In this document: positions 1-11,843 of the stretch, piece after piece
How the letters are laid out: each line of letters begins with the position of its first letter
How positions within the stretch are numbered: the stretch's first letter is position 1
NCBI GenBank assembly: GCA_029204225.1
Contig: CM055094.1
Span: forward strand, 15,566,928-15,630,927
Direction: 5' to 3'
From: Diphasiastrum complanatum
Taxonomy: Eukaryota > Streptophyta > Lycopodiopsida > Lycopodiales > Lycopodiaceae
DNA: 64,000 nt
Notes under the pieces: generated by a model
What the model saw: only the letters and a program-made list of their open reading frames with translations
Told to the model about the DNA's origin: nothing
The model's database searches: none
Position numbers and translations under genes: made by a program

Positions 1-1954
1 ACTAACTACTCCCTTATATCCTCAACTCTTGTAAGATAATGCATAATACTTTCTTTGATTTTCTTACTATCTTAAACTTTAGGAGCCCTAATGCTTTTTT
101 AAACTACACCCACACTTTCATTGAGTAATCAACAACAAGGTAATGAAAGAGCAAGCCCCCTTTTGAAATAGTTTGCGTTGGGCCACATACATATATATAT
201 ATGCACGACCTCTAATATTTGTCTAGCCCAATATGCTCCACTCTTTGGAAATCATGTCCAGATATGCATGCTTCACCTATTTTTGGATTGGACTTTAAGT
301 AAAGTAACGAGTTGCAAGCTCTAATGGTTCAAGTACTCATATCTTTCATGCCATAACTTCATGTTGTTGTGGGAGTCATCCATTGTTCAATATGAATGTA
401 CCGTTTGTAATGTTGCTTGAAGCTTGTGCAAACCGTTTTCTAAATAGTTTGGCCACCACTATGAAATTACTGGTCTTATCCTTTACAAGAGATAGCTTTT
501 ACTTGCATCTTTTGATTTTTGATGGCACCAACAAAAATGAGATTCTTAGCAAGACCTAAAATATACGACACAACCTCATGTCATATCAATAGTTTTCACT
601 CAAGAAAATCTTTTGACCATTACCATGCTCAACAAAATGTGTGTACTACTATTAGGAAAGTGTCATATGATGAATGCACCTAAATTATTATACAAGCTTT
701 GTCTTAAAGGCGGATATAGTTGCAAAAAAGACATTAAAGAATTTATCTTGACCTTCATCTCTTGGTGGGACTTTCTCATCAAATTACTCAATTTACTCAA
801 TACAATATGTCGATCTAAACTCCCTCAATGTTTTATTGTCACTATGGATGTACTTCTGTTGGAGCTCAATCTATTTGAGATATGCATCTTCGAAAATTAT
901 TGTTCCATCTCCTTTCATTAAGGGCATGAATCGATTACCTCCATTTTGTTGGGATTTCCCAACCTTTCAACCTTTCTGAAATCGCTTCCTTCTTGATGTT
1001 TAAGCACACTTCCAATATTTATCATCTCTAGCTACTCAATTATGTCTCTCGATCTTTTCATTAAGCAACAGACCATTAAGCTCTTCAAATGGTACGCAAA
1101 GCCATTAATCAAAATATAAAGTAGTAATAATTTGAAACTTCTTCACCAACAACTTCTAATTGGTCTTGTATACTCTTACCTCTCCTGCAAAATAATTTGA
1201 CACTTTTTCCAAGAAGAGAATGTTGGTAATAATAATAACAATTTCTTGAACAATAGGCATGCTAATTTATGGACATTGCACAACTACCACTCAATCTTTT
1301 ATATGGTATGTATGCATCAATTACTAAGTGTTTCAAAACTCAAGATTATGAATGTCTCACAATTGCAACAAGATTAGCCACATTAGTTTGAATATGAATA
1401 TGGCTGATGTAGTTCACTTGTATGGCTACTATGGTCTTCCAAATCTCCACAAATAGGATTTTGGGAAAATGTAATATATAGTTATGTATGGCTCCGCTTT
1501 CTCTATCAAACCAACCTCCTAGTTGAAAATTGCGCTTACTCTGGAAAGAGAACTATTTTTGGAGTCTTTGAAATCTCGCCCGACTTCTTGCAAATTTGTT
1601 GCAAACTTAGTCATTTTTTAGCAATGTAATTATCTCTTCGTCTGACTCATGGAGTGAAAGATCTCATGAGTTTGATATCTTAGTGTAGTAGTTGCATGTT
1701 CCAAAACGGAATACTTTCTAGAATGTCATTCCATTTCGGAACGAGCCTTCAATGTTTTTTTATTTGATACATATTTTTGTTTTACAAGTGATTTATTTTT
1801 TTATCATATTTTGAGGCCAAATGTACATCATCAATACAAGTCAATCTTTCAAAACATACACCAAAGACTCATAGTAAATTAATGGGACTTGGTTAACAGC
1901 ATGTGATACTTGTCCATTTACATAGTAGCAACTCTCTCGTCCATTTACATAGTA

Positions 1955-1957
<3 letters not shown>
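1..1957. other. AT-rich stretch without recognisable gene
   Basis: Both strands were read for coding sequence. The longest open frame here, about 100 codons near 613-921 on the plus strand, has no family resemblance I recognise and a composition typical of random AT-rich DNA. A 28-bp direct duplication lies at 1911-1958, just before the CT tract. No LTR ends, inverted repeats or splice-flanked exons were recognised. Confidence 0.5.

Positions 1958-2025
<68 letters not shown>
1958..2025. repeat. (CT)n microsatellite
   Basis: An uninterrupted CT run of about 68 bp directly abuts the left inverted repeat of the candidate transposon at 2026. The two open frames reading Leu-Ser through it are artefacts of the repeat. 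Confidence 0.95.
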
Positions 2026-2027
<2 letters not shown>

Positions 2028-2113
2028 GGTTCTTCACTTTAAGATACTACACTACAATACGCATCTATTTGACAACGAAAGATGATCAAAACTTCAAGAA
2101 AAGGTCCTACACT
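2026..2113 (+). repeat. left terminal inverted repeat
   Basis: This segment pairs with 5831-5918 on the opposite strand. The first 19 bases are identical; the remainder carries substitutions and small indels. Confidence 0.55.
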
Positions 2114-4690
2114 TTGTATTTTTTTTTAAAACCCCTTTCTTATGCGCTTTACGAAGTATTTTAAGCTTAGCCACAACTATATATATGACACAATTTAGGC
2201 TACATTGCTCACAACAAAATGTGGAGAGAGTCCATCACAAAGCTCTTCTTGTGACAACACCCTAACAAGCTTCCTTCCATTGCGTTTTGGTCATACAATA
2301 AGGGACTCATATATGATTTACTTTTGTTATGATGCTTCTGCATAGATTCAATGATGAACTATAAGCATTTTCGACGCATTATGCATGTTGTTTTACGGTT
2401 TTCCTCAACTAGATTGAAGCGCTGGTTCATAGCTTCAAGAAATGTTTGAATGTATGCTAAATAACAACGTTAGTAGCTCGTTGTCGGCGATGGACTGTGG
2501 GCAACTTGTTTGTTTAAATGCATCATACAAATTTGGCTCAAAATAATCGTTTTTTCACCTCCTGTTCAATGATGGACTCTAGGAGGCTAAATGCTTTTTG
2601 TGAAGTTTCAAAACATAATTTTTTAGTTCCTGCTGTGTGGACAGCAGCCTACTACATTCATAGAATACAATACATTCTCTTCTACAAAATCGAAGTGTTC
2701 CTTCCAAGTTATGCATATCTTTCGGAGAAGTAGTAACATAATTGCACTAAAAGCTCATCTACTTTTTTGACTATGTAGCACTCTGGTCCGATTCCTACCA
2801 CGACATACCACCTCACTCATTTACGTTTGATTTCAAACCATATATCGAAAAGTGTTCATACAGGTATGTTACTTGATGATTCCTAAGACATGGGATAAGC
2901 TTTAGTACATAAAACTCTTTTCCTGACAAAAGAGCATGAATATTCGTTTAAATTGTGATTCGAAGTGAACAATATTTTATGATATATAATGAAAGCTTTA
3001 TGTATGGTTGTGTCTTAAAGAGAACACATATTTCGTGGGTATAGCATGGCATCTTCTCAAGACAATACGTCTACAATCATCCAGGTATGATTTCTTTTAA
3101 ATAAGTCTAGCTTACACATAAGCCACGGATGTTACGTACACGGTTTGTTGCATATATGCCTTGTGACAATTACTCATGAAAATGATTTATCCTTTTATAT
3201 ACTCGGCTTAAAAAATGGTTCGGTTTTACACTTCATGAATGTAGATGGTTTAGCATATACTTTACCATTCAACTACACTTTCAAACTTGGAAAACGTAAT
3301 TAGGATTACATGCTTATGACAAACCATGGAATACTACCTTACACCGTTCTTAAGCACTTGTACCCAGATCCAAGTTTAGGATTTTTCAACAAAACGTTCT
3401 TAGACAACATGGATATGCGTAAGATACATAAACTTTTTACACAAGGATTAAAATGGCACAGATCTGCTCTAATACCTGGTTAAAATCTTTGAAGTCTCTA
3501 ATAAGTTGTTAACCAAATCTATCCCTAACGAAGTCCTATACACCATGATTTGATTGAAACGTTCTGGAAAGCATGGATGTGCTCAGGACAGAATATAGTG
3601 ATACAAAAACCAGTGTTGCATAAGCAAACGTGTGCAAGGATTAGTATGGCGCGGATGTGCCCTAATTAATACCTACGTATTCACACGATCCAACCATAGT
3701 AATAATTAACTTTACCCACGTAGGTGTCCCATTAGGCTTCTAGTGAGATACGACTGAAAAGTATGGATATGATCACGAGTATGGACAGTAGTGCGTGACT
3801 TGCCTTTCCGACCAAGGCTCAAATGAGTTAGAATGGCATGGATTTGTCCTAATACCAGCACACGTGTCTACACCAAACCTTATAGCCAGTTTGAAATATA
3901 TATGATTAAGACTTTACATACATTGTCTAAATTCGATATGAAATGATATGGATCAACTGCCCACACGCTGATCAGCATGGCATAAGCTCTGATACGATAA
4001 TATTAAGGCTTGGCCTATCGCTAAGTAACTATACATAATTCGGGAACACTTGGCTATTATTCATAAATGTTACTTGTGTTCTTAAATAGTATAATTTCTT
4101 TTGGACATGGATAACAACTAACGCTCAAGTATGACACATGTCTTCCCCATTGTACTAACTCGTGCGATTTTGTGTTGTGAGATGGTGACAGATATCAACT
4201 GGACATCTTGAAAATGATTATGCTTTATGATGCTTTTTTAGTACTGTATTTACTTTTCAGCTTTATGTAACCATGTTAGAATATGAATAAAGGCTTCAAA
4301 GGGTTCAATCTTGCTTTGTCAAGAGGAACTATGTGATATTTTGTAAACTTTCTCTTTGCATCCTTGAGATGTAAATTCGACTACTCCTTAGTTGAGATAG
4401 TACTGTGAACATTTATCTTTTATTCAATTCATAAGCTAACAAAGGTCTTTTTGCATGTGTTTAGTTCACAAGATAGTTTCAAGATATTGTTTCTTTAGGT
4501 TATGGGAAGTCCCTACCTCCGCCAAACCATTTTATACAAACTCTTATTTGTTGTATGAAAAAGGCCGTAAATTTGCATTCTTTCATCGTTGACACTGATA
4601 GGGCTACTCGCGCTTCTGCTTGACCAAAGGATAAGGTGATTGTTTGATTGATCTTTTGGAAAGTATGGACTGAGTCAAAATTTACTTGGA
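2114..4690. other. element interior, non-coding, with degenerate tandem repeats
   Basis: No coding sequence was recognised. From about 3380 to 4000 a degenerate unit of about 150-190 bp recurs. Each unit holds a line resembling ATGGCACGGATGTGCCCTAAT (copies near 3452, 3641, 3831 and, weaker, 3976) and, except perhaps the last, a second line resembling AAGCATGGATATG about 40-70 bp earlier. The outer parts, 2114-3380 and 4010-4690, show nothing recognisable. Confidence 0.45.
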
Positions 4691-5810
4691 GTTTGTTAAA
4701 AAGAAAGACACTTTGAATTTGGTAGAAAGTCTCTTTGGCAATCTAAATGATTTTGTTAATAAGTTTGAAGAGGAAGAGAGGTTTTATAATTCGCACATTA
4801 GGAAAGTCTTTATGTGCTTTTAAAAAGACAATGGTAATACTTATGCTGAACTTTCTTTTCCTATTTTTGATATTCCTTTATCACCACATCCTCTTGTGTT
4901 TATTGATGACCTTGACGAGGATAGTGCATCCCAATTAGAGATTTTTTTTCAAGATATCTGCGATGTTGGTGACCAATCCACTTACGAGTTTTGTCAATTC
5001 AAAAGTTGTCAGGTTCCTTTTGTTCCCAGTAGAATCATTGAGTTTAAATCTACTCTCACTGCATACAAACTATGAAGCTTGTCTTCAATTAATTTTCTTG
5101 CTCCTATATCGATTGATCTCTGTATCATGCTGACACATCTTACTGAAAAAGAAATACAAGTTTGCAAATTTTCCGCCTTACACAAAAATCTCGCTCTTGA
5201 GACGCTTGTGGCTTTTGACACTATCATTCGCTTGAATAAATTCGAATCTTCTCGTTGCCCTTCTGAGCAGACGGGCTAAAATCAAAGGTCACTTTGAGAC
5301 TGGCTTCAATAGAATGAACCTTCATCAAGCTAGACTTTGGAACTGGAAGAGGCCTTTCTTCAAATGTACGTGTGGAGACAAATGTAAAAATAACTCTTCT
5401 ATAATCTGGTTTGACCATGCCGTATATTTTATGATGAACAATCTAGGCAAATTCTTCCCTAAAGCCTCACTCCAAAATCAGATGCATGCTTTTTTTATGT
5501 GGCTGCATAAACCCGCTAGAGACGTCGTTAAAGCACATTTGACTTTCCTCTTTATTAAACAGTACATGATTGACGCTATTGAACTTGCAAAGATCCTTCT
5601 ACCAAACTCTCAGCACATTTGGGGGATGTCGAAAACATCCATGAAATTGAACGCTTATTAAAAAGACCGAGTTTCTCCACCCTCCAAGACAAATACTTCC
5701 AAAATACAAACAAAAGGATGTGCAACTTCAATCTTAATAATCCGAACTCAGTCGTTTCAAAGTCAGGAAGGGCAGGAAAGAAAAGAAGGTTTTCAGGTTT
5801 ATGATAAAGT
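4690..5810 (+). pseudogene. decayed ORF of unknown family inside the TIR element
   Basis: A coding-like reading can be followed across several frames from about 4700 to 5810, roughly 350 residues in all. The first part is acidic (the run DDLDEDSASQLEIFF is near 4905) with an internal stop. A later part contains CTCGDKC, WFDHAVYFMMNNLG and WLHKPARDVVKAHLTFL (about 5365-5545). The last part is basic and ends SGRAGKKRRFSGL at 5801. Frames change near 5075, 5275 and 5620. I do not recognise the family and no complete DDE or RNase H-like triad could be assigned. Its place inside a TIR element suggests a transposase or a passenger gene. Confidence 0.4.
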
Positions 5811-5830
5811 GCAAATTAAGGGTGGTGTTG

Positions 5831-5918
5831 GTGTAGGACTTTTATTTTGAAGTTTCGATAGTTTGTCATTGTCCAAATGGAGCATAGCATAGAGAGGTGT
5901 CTTAAAGTGAAGAACCAT
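5831..5918 (-). repeat. right terminal inverted repeat
   Basis: Reverse complement of 2026-2113 at about 70% identity by eye. It lies immediately next to the 3' end of the minus-strand LINE. Confidence 0.55.
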
Positions 5919-6086
5919 CCACGAGTGAGAGATAAGAAAGAATTTATTAATGTAGGATTTTATTAATGTCTTTTCCATGCCAATAGGCATATAAGAATTA
6001 AAAAAAAGTACATGTCAAGTGTGGTACAGTGGGAGCGTATGAAACGTTTCCGTAATGAAAATGAAATGAAATGCTAATTTACTATA

Positions 6087-9000
6087 CTATGAACATAAAG
6101 TAGGTCTGAAAAGTCTAATGTTGCCAATAAGATAATGGTATAACTCTGTGTCATCAAGTACTGCTGCTATGAAAGAAAGATGTGATGGGGATAATGCCTG
6201 GAGGTGGTCTCGATAGATGTTGTTGACGTCGCCAAGAAGGTCGTCTCTGAGTAGTGGTTCTATGAGCAATATAAGTAGTACGTCGTCTCTGGTCTCTATG
6301 TAGTAAAGAGTCACTGTTGTCGCCATTAACATCCGATAGGGTCCATCCGCAATCTCCTGCGGGAGAAATACGATGTGATCTGGAGCTATGCATCAAGGTG
6401 AACAGATGGTTGGTGTGGGTCCTGTCGCAGTAAAGACATCTCTCGGACCATAACAGCGACACATCTCGGGTCATCATATGCTATAAGGGACCGCAGTGTG
6501 ACAGGAGTCTCTTTGAAAAGGCAATGATATCTCCCTATGATCTCGTAGTAGACTGGACATCTGAACAAAAAGTGCTCCTCTAACTCCACCTCAGATAGTG
6601 AACATAACTAGCAAATCCACTCCTCAAGTGGGATACCATGGAAACGTCCAATCTCAATCTCAAGCTGATGTGATGAGACTCGTAGCTGACCCAGCGGGAA
6701 TCTCAAGCCATGGGATAATCCAGAATCTAAATAGCATGGTAGAACTGGGGTCTCCACATCATCCATCTCCAAGAAATGAGTCTTGTAATAGTCGGGTTTA
6801 ACTCCTAATTGGCCTTGCCGTGTGTGACGAAGGTATGCTCTGTAGAGTAAACGTCTGATATAATCGTGAGTACCCAATGGGAGGTCCGTGATAGATATGC
6901 CAAAAGTATCCAATAGACGTGATGCCTATGAGAACCATGACAAGTGATAGCCCAGACTGTGAAGGTGTTGAAATGATATGAGGTTGCATGTGGATATCTC
7001 TGTGCATCAGTGGGAAGCAACTTGAGACGTTATATATGTGATGAGACGGAAGATGGCATCAAGTTGTAGAGGTGGAACTACAAACTTTGCTAGGATAATC
7101 TGGTGCGGGACAGAGGGCTTAGCTCCTATCATCCGTGATAGCATAAGGACCTGAAGGCGTGAGATACTGGTCCAATCAACAAAGGCGAGCCCTGGGCACC
7201 ATGTGTCTGCAGCATACAATGCAGTGGGGGAGACAAAAGTATCAAATAACCGACACTTACTCGGGGCATCCCGAATAAATCTCTGAAAGCAAACACGCTC
7301 AAGCTGGACCAAGGAGGCATGTCCCTTCCCAAGTCTCTGGCTGTAGCTGCATGTCTCATACCAAATATGGGAACAGTGACAAGCACTCCAAGATAAGTGT
7401 AGGATGACACAATCTCCAACGGCTGTCCATCTAGAAAAAACTCATGTCGCTGCATGAAAGCCCTTGATGTGTTGAAGACCATAACTTTAGTCTTCTCAAT
7501 GTTAACCTGCAAATCCCATCTAGTGCAAAAACCATGAAAATTGTCCAATTGTCTCTGTAATCCCTCTCTAGTCAAAGAGACAAAAGCAACATCATCTGCA
7601 TATAGGAGAATGACAATCAAAATATTTCCAAGTCGGCAATCTGTACCACCCTGTACCACCGCTCTACTCAATAACTCTCTCAACCTCATCAATATATAGT
7701 CCAAATAGTGTAGGTGAGAGGGAACAACGATGTTTCACCCAAATGGTGCTCCATACATGCTCTGAGAGGCCAGTGTCACCCCAAAAGCATCCAAAAAATC
7801 ACTCATAAATTGCCATCACGGCTAGAATTGTGTCAGTGGAGAAGCCAAGGTCACGTAGTCGTTGAATGAGAAGAAAGCGTGGAACAGAATCAAAGACTTT
7901 CCTGAAGTCAACAAAGCAACAATAAACCCTCTGTCTCCTATACCTGGCCTCCTCAATAATAGCTCGAAGAGTGAAGACATGATTCATGGCAGAGTGGTGA
8001 GCATGAAAGCCAGTCTGGCCCAATGCATGTATTCGCCTGGTTTCAGCCTCAGAGCTTATCACTGACTGAAGTATGGTACCATAAAGCTTCGCTATAATAT
8101 GGCCAATTATCATAGTACATTAGTTACCAGGATTATTGGGGTCACCATTTTTGTGAATGAGATAAATGATACACCAGGAGTGGGAGAAGCCCGAGACAAC
8201 ATCGCGATTAAGCAGAGTGGCTAGAATGGGTGAAAGTAGGTCTGCAACATGAATCAGAAGTTCCGATTCAAGGTCTTCTATATCTCTAGTGCGGTGGGTC
8301 TTCATTCTCTTTATGGCCTCAATGACCATTTCAGAGGTGAAAAAGGTGAATTCACTGGGACGGGAGATGGAAATGGGCAAGTCAGTAGGTATGGTGTAGA
8401 GTGAGGTAGCGTAGGCAGACCAAACATGTAGGTCGTCAAGAAGACGAGGTGGAGCATGAGAGATAAATGCACGCCAAAAGGCGCTAGTAGAGGAACTAAA
8501 TAGGGAAGCAACAAGGTTTCTCTCGTTTTGTTCTTCATAGGCACACTTTTTGCGGCGGAGTGTACGATGGAGAGATCGACGAACAGTGGAGAGAATAAGT
8601 GGATCATGTGTACGTGCATGTGCAACATGGAGATGTAGTAAACGACACTCATCATCAAGCATGGAGGCCGAGCAGGACAAGCTGGTGCGATTGCATGACG
8701 ATGGGGTGTGGATGGAAAGGAGATTGAGGCGGCTGTATGAAGTGAGGTGGTACGGAAATGAGTCTGTAACTCTAATGCGCTATCGTGCAGGGAAGTGGTG
8801 GAGTAAGGAGGCAAGGGCTCCCTACTAAGTCTCGATGTACGGCTGGGCAAAGGTGTATCTAGGAGCACGGTCGATGGAGGAACGAGGTAAGGTTCGTGGA
8901 GTTCGAACAGAACCCAAATGGAAGGATAAAAAGGAGTGATCAGAGAGAGTAGTGGGAATGACCTCGAAGTGTGATATCAGGGGAATGAGGGATGGTAACC

Positions 9001-9774
9001 CCATGAGATAATCAACAACATTGTGTCCGCCACTGTGAGGGTAGCATGTGTAGCTGTCAGAATCAAGCCAACAAGCGAGGCCATTATAAATGGCTAGTTC
9101 GTGAGCTTCCCCTAGTTGCAACAGATGCTTACCGTAACCAGTGATAGGAACAAGTGCGTCGGCTGAAATCCTGGTAACTCCCATATCATTACAATCAATG
9201 GCCCGTATGCGTAGATGGTCATCAACGTCATGGAACTCCACCTGTCTCGCAACTGTTATGGCGTTAAAATCGCCAGTAAGAAGAATAGAGCCATGATCTG
9301 ATAATCTGATAATATCTATAGAGAGATCAGTGAAGGGAGAGCCAATGCCCTCTCATAAGAGGACGACTCAAGAGGAAAGTAGCATGCAACAATGAAGAGA
9401 TCTTTGGCCAATCCGATGTCACGTCCGATGAGACGGACCCATATATAACGTGCGTACTCGTCATGACTGATAAACTCTATAATCAAGTGTAGTAACTCTA
9501 TGTATAAACATGCGACCCCACCCGAACCTCTACCACTCATGGATCTCACCTCTGCTCTATATGCTGAATCTCATCTGTAGCCCAAGAATGTGGGTAGTTC
9601 TCGAATTTGGTTCTCATGTGTCTCCATAAAGAAAAGAATATCCCTATCTGTAATGAAATCCATAAGGTCGTCGACATTAGATGAAGAGTGTATACCATTG
9701 CAATTCCAAATACCAATACGCAGGTGGTGTGGACGGGGCCCCGGGATGCTCCCATGCTCGGGGGCCCCAACTCC
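6087..9774 (-). pseudogene. LINE ORF2 (endonuclease-reverse transcriptase), broken
   Basis: Endonuclease pieces occupy about 8825-9735: IWNCNG at the N-terminus, METHE, a GDFNA-equivalent region, VVDYLMG and SDHSFL. RT pieces occupy about 7129-8680, with GQTGFHAHHS, CCFVDFRKVFDSVPR and ILLYADDVAF, so the YADD core is present. The C-terminal FRCPVYYEI zinc-binding region is at 6530-6575. Each piece aligns with the plus-strand ORF2, but at least six frame changes or stops separate them. The same-frame arrangement ORF1-UAG-ORF2 is kept at 9775-9777. Confidence 0.85.
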
Positions 9775-10390
9775 CTAATGGCGGGAGCCTGTAGGTACAC
9801 TGTTAATGTAACGAACCTGTCCATCCTGATAAATTACTCGCCGGCCTAATGCTTTGGCTTCTTGGAAGGCTTGACATCTTTCTTCCACTTGGATGTAAGT
9901 GAGATCATCATCCACGAAGATCTGTGTATCTTTCAGCTTAGGTCTCTTACATAGGGCATCTTTGCGGGTGATAGCGAGGTGGAGCGAATAATCAAGGTAG
10001 AATTATCTCGTTTTGTCTGCCATGTCGTGTCAAGCCCTTCCCTATGGTGGTCTAGTGTGGTTTCAAGAAACCGTTTTGCTTCTTCAATGGTATTTTGGGT
10101 ATCAACAATGCCATGTACCCGAATATTGAGGGCTTTGCTGCCTCAAAGTCTCTCTTCCGAGAGAGTAGCTGAAATGACCGAGGAGATAGGTGCAGTAGGT
10201 TTAGTTCGTTTGAGCACCGTTGCCCACGACATAGATTTCTTCTTTATGTTGCTCTATCCTATCTTCCAATTCCTTGAAACGGCTAGAGGATTCCGGTGTA
10301 GCAAGAATAGGTTGGGCCCTAAGCTCGTGAGTCAATGCATCCATTTCCTTCTTCCATTTTCGTTCACTTCTGTGAGCTCCGTCTTCAATC

Positions 10391-10392
<2 letters not shown>
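9775..10392 (-). pseudogene. LINE ORF1 remnant (RRM-like, nucleic-acid binding)
   Basis: Reading the minus strand from 10392, a charged coiled-coil-like stretch (ERKWKKEMDALTHEL) is followed, after a stop and a frame change, by an RRM-like core (ALNIRVHGIVDT, matching AFNIRVRGIANG in the plus copy). The last codons before the UAG at 9775-9777 read RRVIYQDGQVRYI, aligning with QRVVFIDGKPRFF of the plus copy. Several lesions are present. Confidence 0.65.

Positions 10393-10458
<66 letters not shown>
10393..10458. repeat. (GA)n microsatellite at the 5' edge of the minus LINE
   Basis: A pure AG run of about 66 bp. On the LINE coding strand it is (CT)n and stands where the N-terminal half of ORF1 should be. 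It is either the target microsatellite of a 5'-truncated insertion or an expansion within ORF1. Confidence 0.95.
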
Positions 10459-10459
<1 letters not shown>

Positions 10460-11749
10460 ACATTGACGAGTGATGAGATTTTGTCAAATATTTCCAATCT
10501 CATACATGCTGTGATTTTATTGTTGTTTGTTATCAAGGCTGAACATTGAGTTTTTTCAAAAAGTGTACATTGGCAAGGTCGTGTCTTTATGTTACTATTC
10601 CATCTTACACTTCATCACATAAACCAAAATAAAATTTGTTTGCATCTTTGAAAGTTAGTCATCTACCAATGGCATCACAAAATCAAAATGGAACCCTCCA
10701 TTTGTAGGGGAAGTTGTTAGAAGAACGTGACTTTTCATTTACATTGTCATCTATTTATATACAACCTGTAATCAAGTAGACAATACAAATGCAAAAATAG
10801 AAGCTAAGCTTGTCAATAAGTCTCCCAGAAGAGCACTTTTCAGCCACCCTAACCTAGATGACCAATTTCAATTATTTCCTATTCCTACACTAGAAGTGAC
10901 CCATTTTTTAACCACCATAACATGGATGACTGCTTTCAATTATTCTCTATTCCAACACTAAAAGTGAACCACTTTTCAGCCACGGTAAAATGGATGACTG
11001 CCTCAATTATTCCTATTCCCACACTAAAAGTTACCTATTATCCTCTCGTAGATTGCAAACTTTATAGCAACTTAGTCTCATTTCTTTGGACTTAGCTCAA
11101 GCAATACATCTATGGAAGTGCAAGATCATCCTCTCCATATGACAGCTTCAAGAACTCCCAAACTTGGTAAAAGCCTGCAAAATGTATATACAGATATCAC
11201 CAAGCAAGTGTTTCCAAACAAGCACAGTTATGACATCTTCTAAGAACTTCCGAGCCTAATAATAACACTCGCTGTAAAGACCATCTAAAAAATGGTATCA
11301 CTTGGTTACAAGCATTTGATTTATTTTGTATGAGCACTATCCAAGCTTAAACAAAAAAATTATCGAAGTGATTCTACAAAAAACACCAACGTGTCTCTAC
11401 TTGCAATGAAATGCAATCCTAAATGTGGTTACAATCATGTGCAATCTTTAAGAACTTTTTATCATCAACTAAAAAAAAAAGCAAATGGTCACAAATTAGC
11501 CTGATTAAGGTGACCAAATGAACATGCACCTTAAAACCCCCTTCAACAATTTTTTAATACCTTAAATGCTATTATTGGGCCTAATTTGGATAAGGCCCAA
11601 TAAATCAATTTCAAAACATATCTTAGAAGTAAGGATCAAGGGCCCACTTTAGAGCCTTCATATGAAGGGCATTTTTTGAAGAGTTGTACCCCTTCCAGTA
11701 GTACGTAGACTCTCCTCCTCTCTCCTTTGTATTATCTCTTCTTGAATAA

Positions 11750-11752
<3 letters not shown>
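10459..11752. other. non-coding stretch with a 3-unit tandem repeat
   Basis: No gene was recognised. At about 10838-11034 a unit of roughly 65-70 bp is repeated three times, each containing CAGCCACC-like, ATGGATGACTGC-like and CTATTCCAACACTA-like lines. Near 11690-11752 the sequence reads like the promoter or R region of a retroelement (AATAAAAGC just before the CT tract), but no matching second LTR was found. Confidence 0.45.
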
Positions 11753-11795
<43 letters not shown>

Positions 11796-11843
11796 GGGCT
11801 CTATTCTATGGTCACTACGTTATATATAGAGAGAGAGAGAGAG
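11753..11843. repeat. (CT)n and (GA)n tracts bordering hAT fragment A
   Basis: CT run at 11753-11793, a short unique spacer, then a GA run at 11828-11843. The hAT coding similarity starts directly after the GA run. The same order, hAT next to a microsatellite, recurs at 27.39 kb. Confidence 0.9.

Larger units (their letters stand above)
2026..5918. mobile_element. candidate TIR DNA element of about 3.9 kb, family unknown
   Basis: The sequence at 2026-2113 matches the reverse complement of 5831-5918 over about 88 bp at roughly 70% identity by eye. Both ends begin ATGGTTCTTCACTTTAAGA and both end near TCCTACAC. Between them lie a degenerate tandem array (about 3.4-4.0 kb) and a decayed ORF (4.7-5.8 kb). 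The structure fits a terminal-inverted-repeat transposon carrying one broken gene. No target duplication could be defined, because the left end abuts a CT tract and the right end abuts the 3' end of a LINE. An alternative is two independent copies of a short repeat in opposite orientation. Confidence 0.45.
5940..10458 (-). mobile_element. decayed LINE, minus-strand copy, flanked by CT-rich sequence
   Basis: This is a second member of the LINE family found almost intact at 21675-26451, in the opposite orientation. It keeps the order ORF1 remnant, UAG, APE-type endonuclease, reverse transcriptase, C-terminal zinc-binding region, then a 3' tail. The tail shares the string AAAAGACATTAATAA with the plus copy and then runs into CT-rich sequence near 5930-5950. 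The upstream limit is the GA run at 10393-10458, which on the coding strand is (CT)n and falls inside ORF1 sequence. The copy is therefore probably 5'-truncated. Many frameshifts and stops show that it is dead and older than the plus copy. Confidence 0.85.

Noticed and set aside
613-921. 102-codon open frame as a possible small gene
   Set aside because: No recognisable domain, no splice context, and composition typical of AT-rich chance ORFs.
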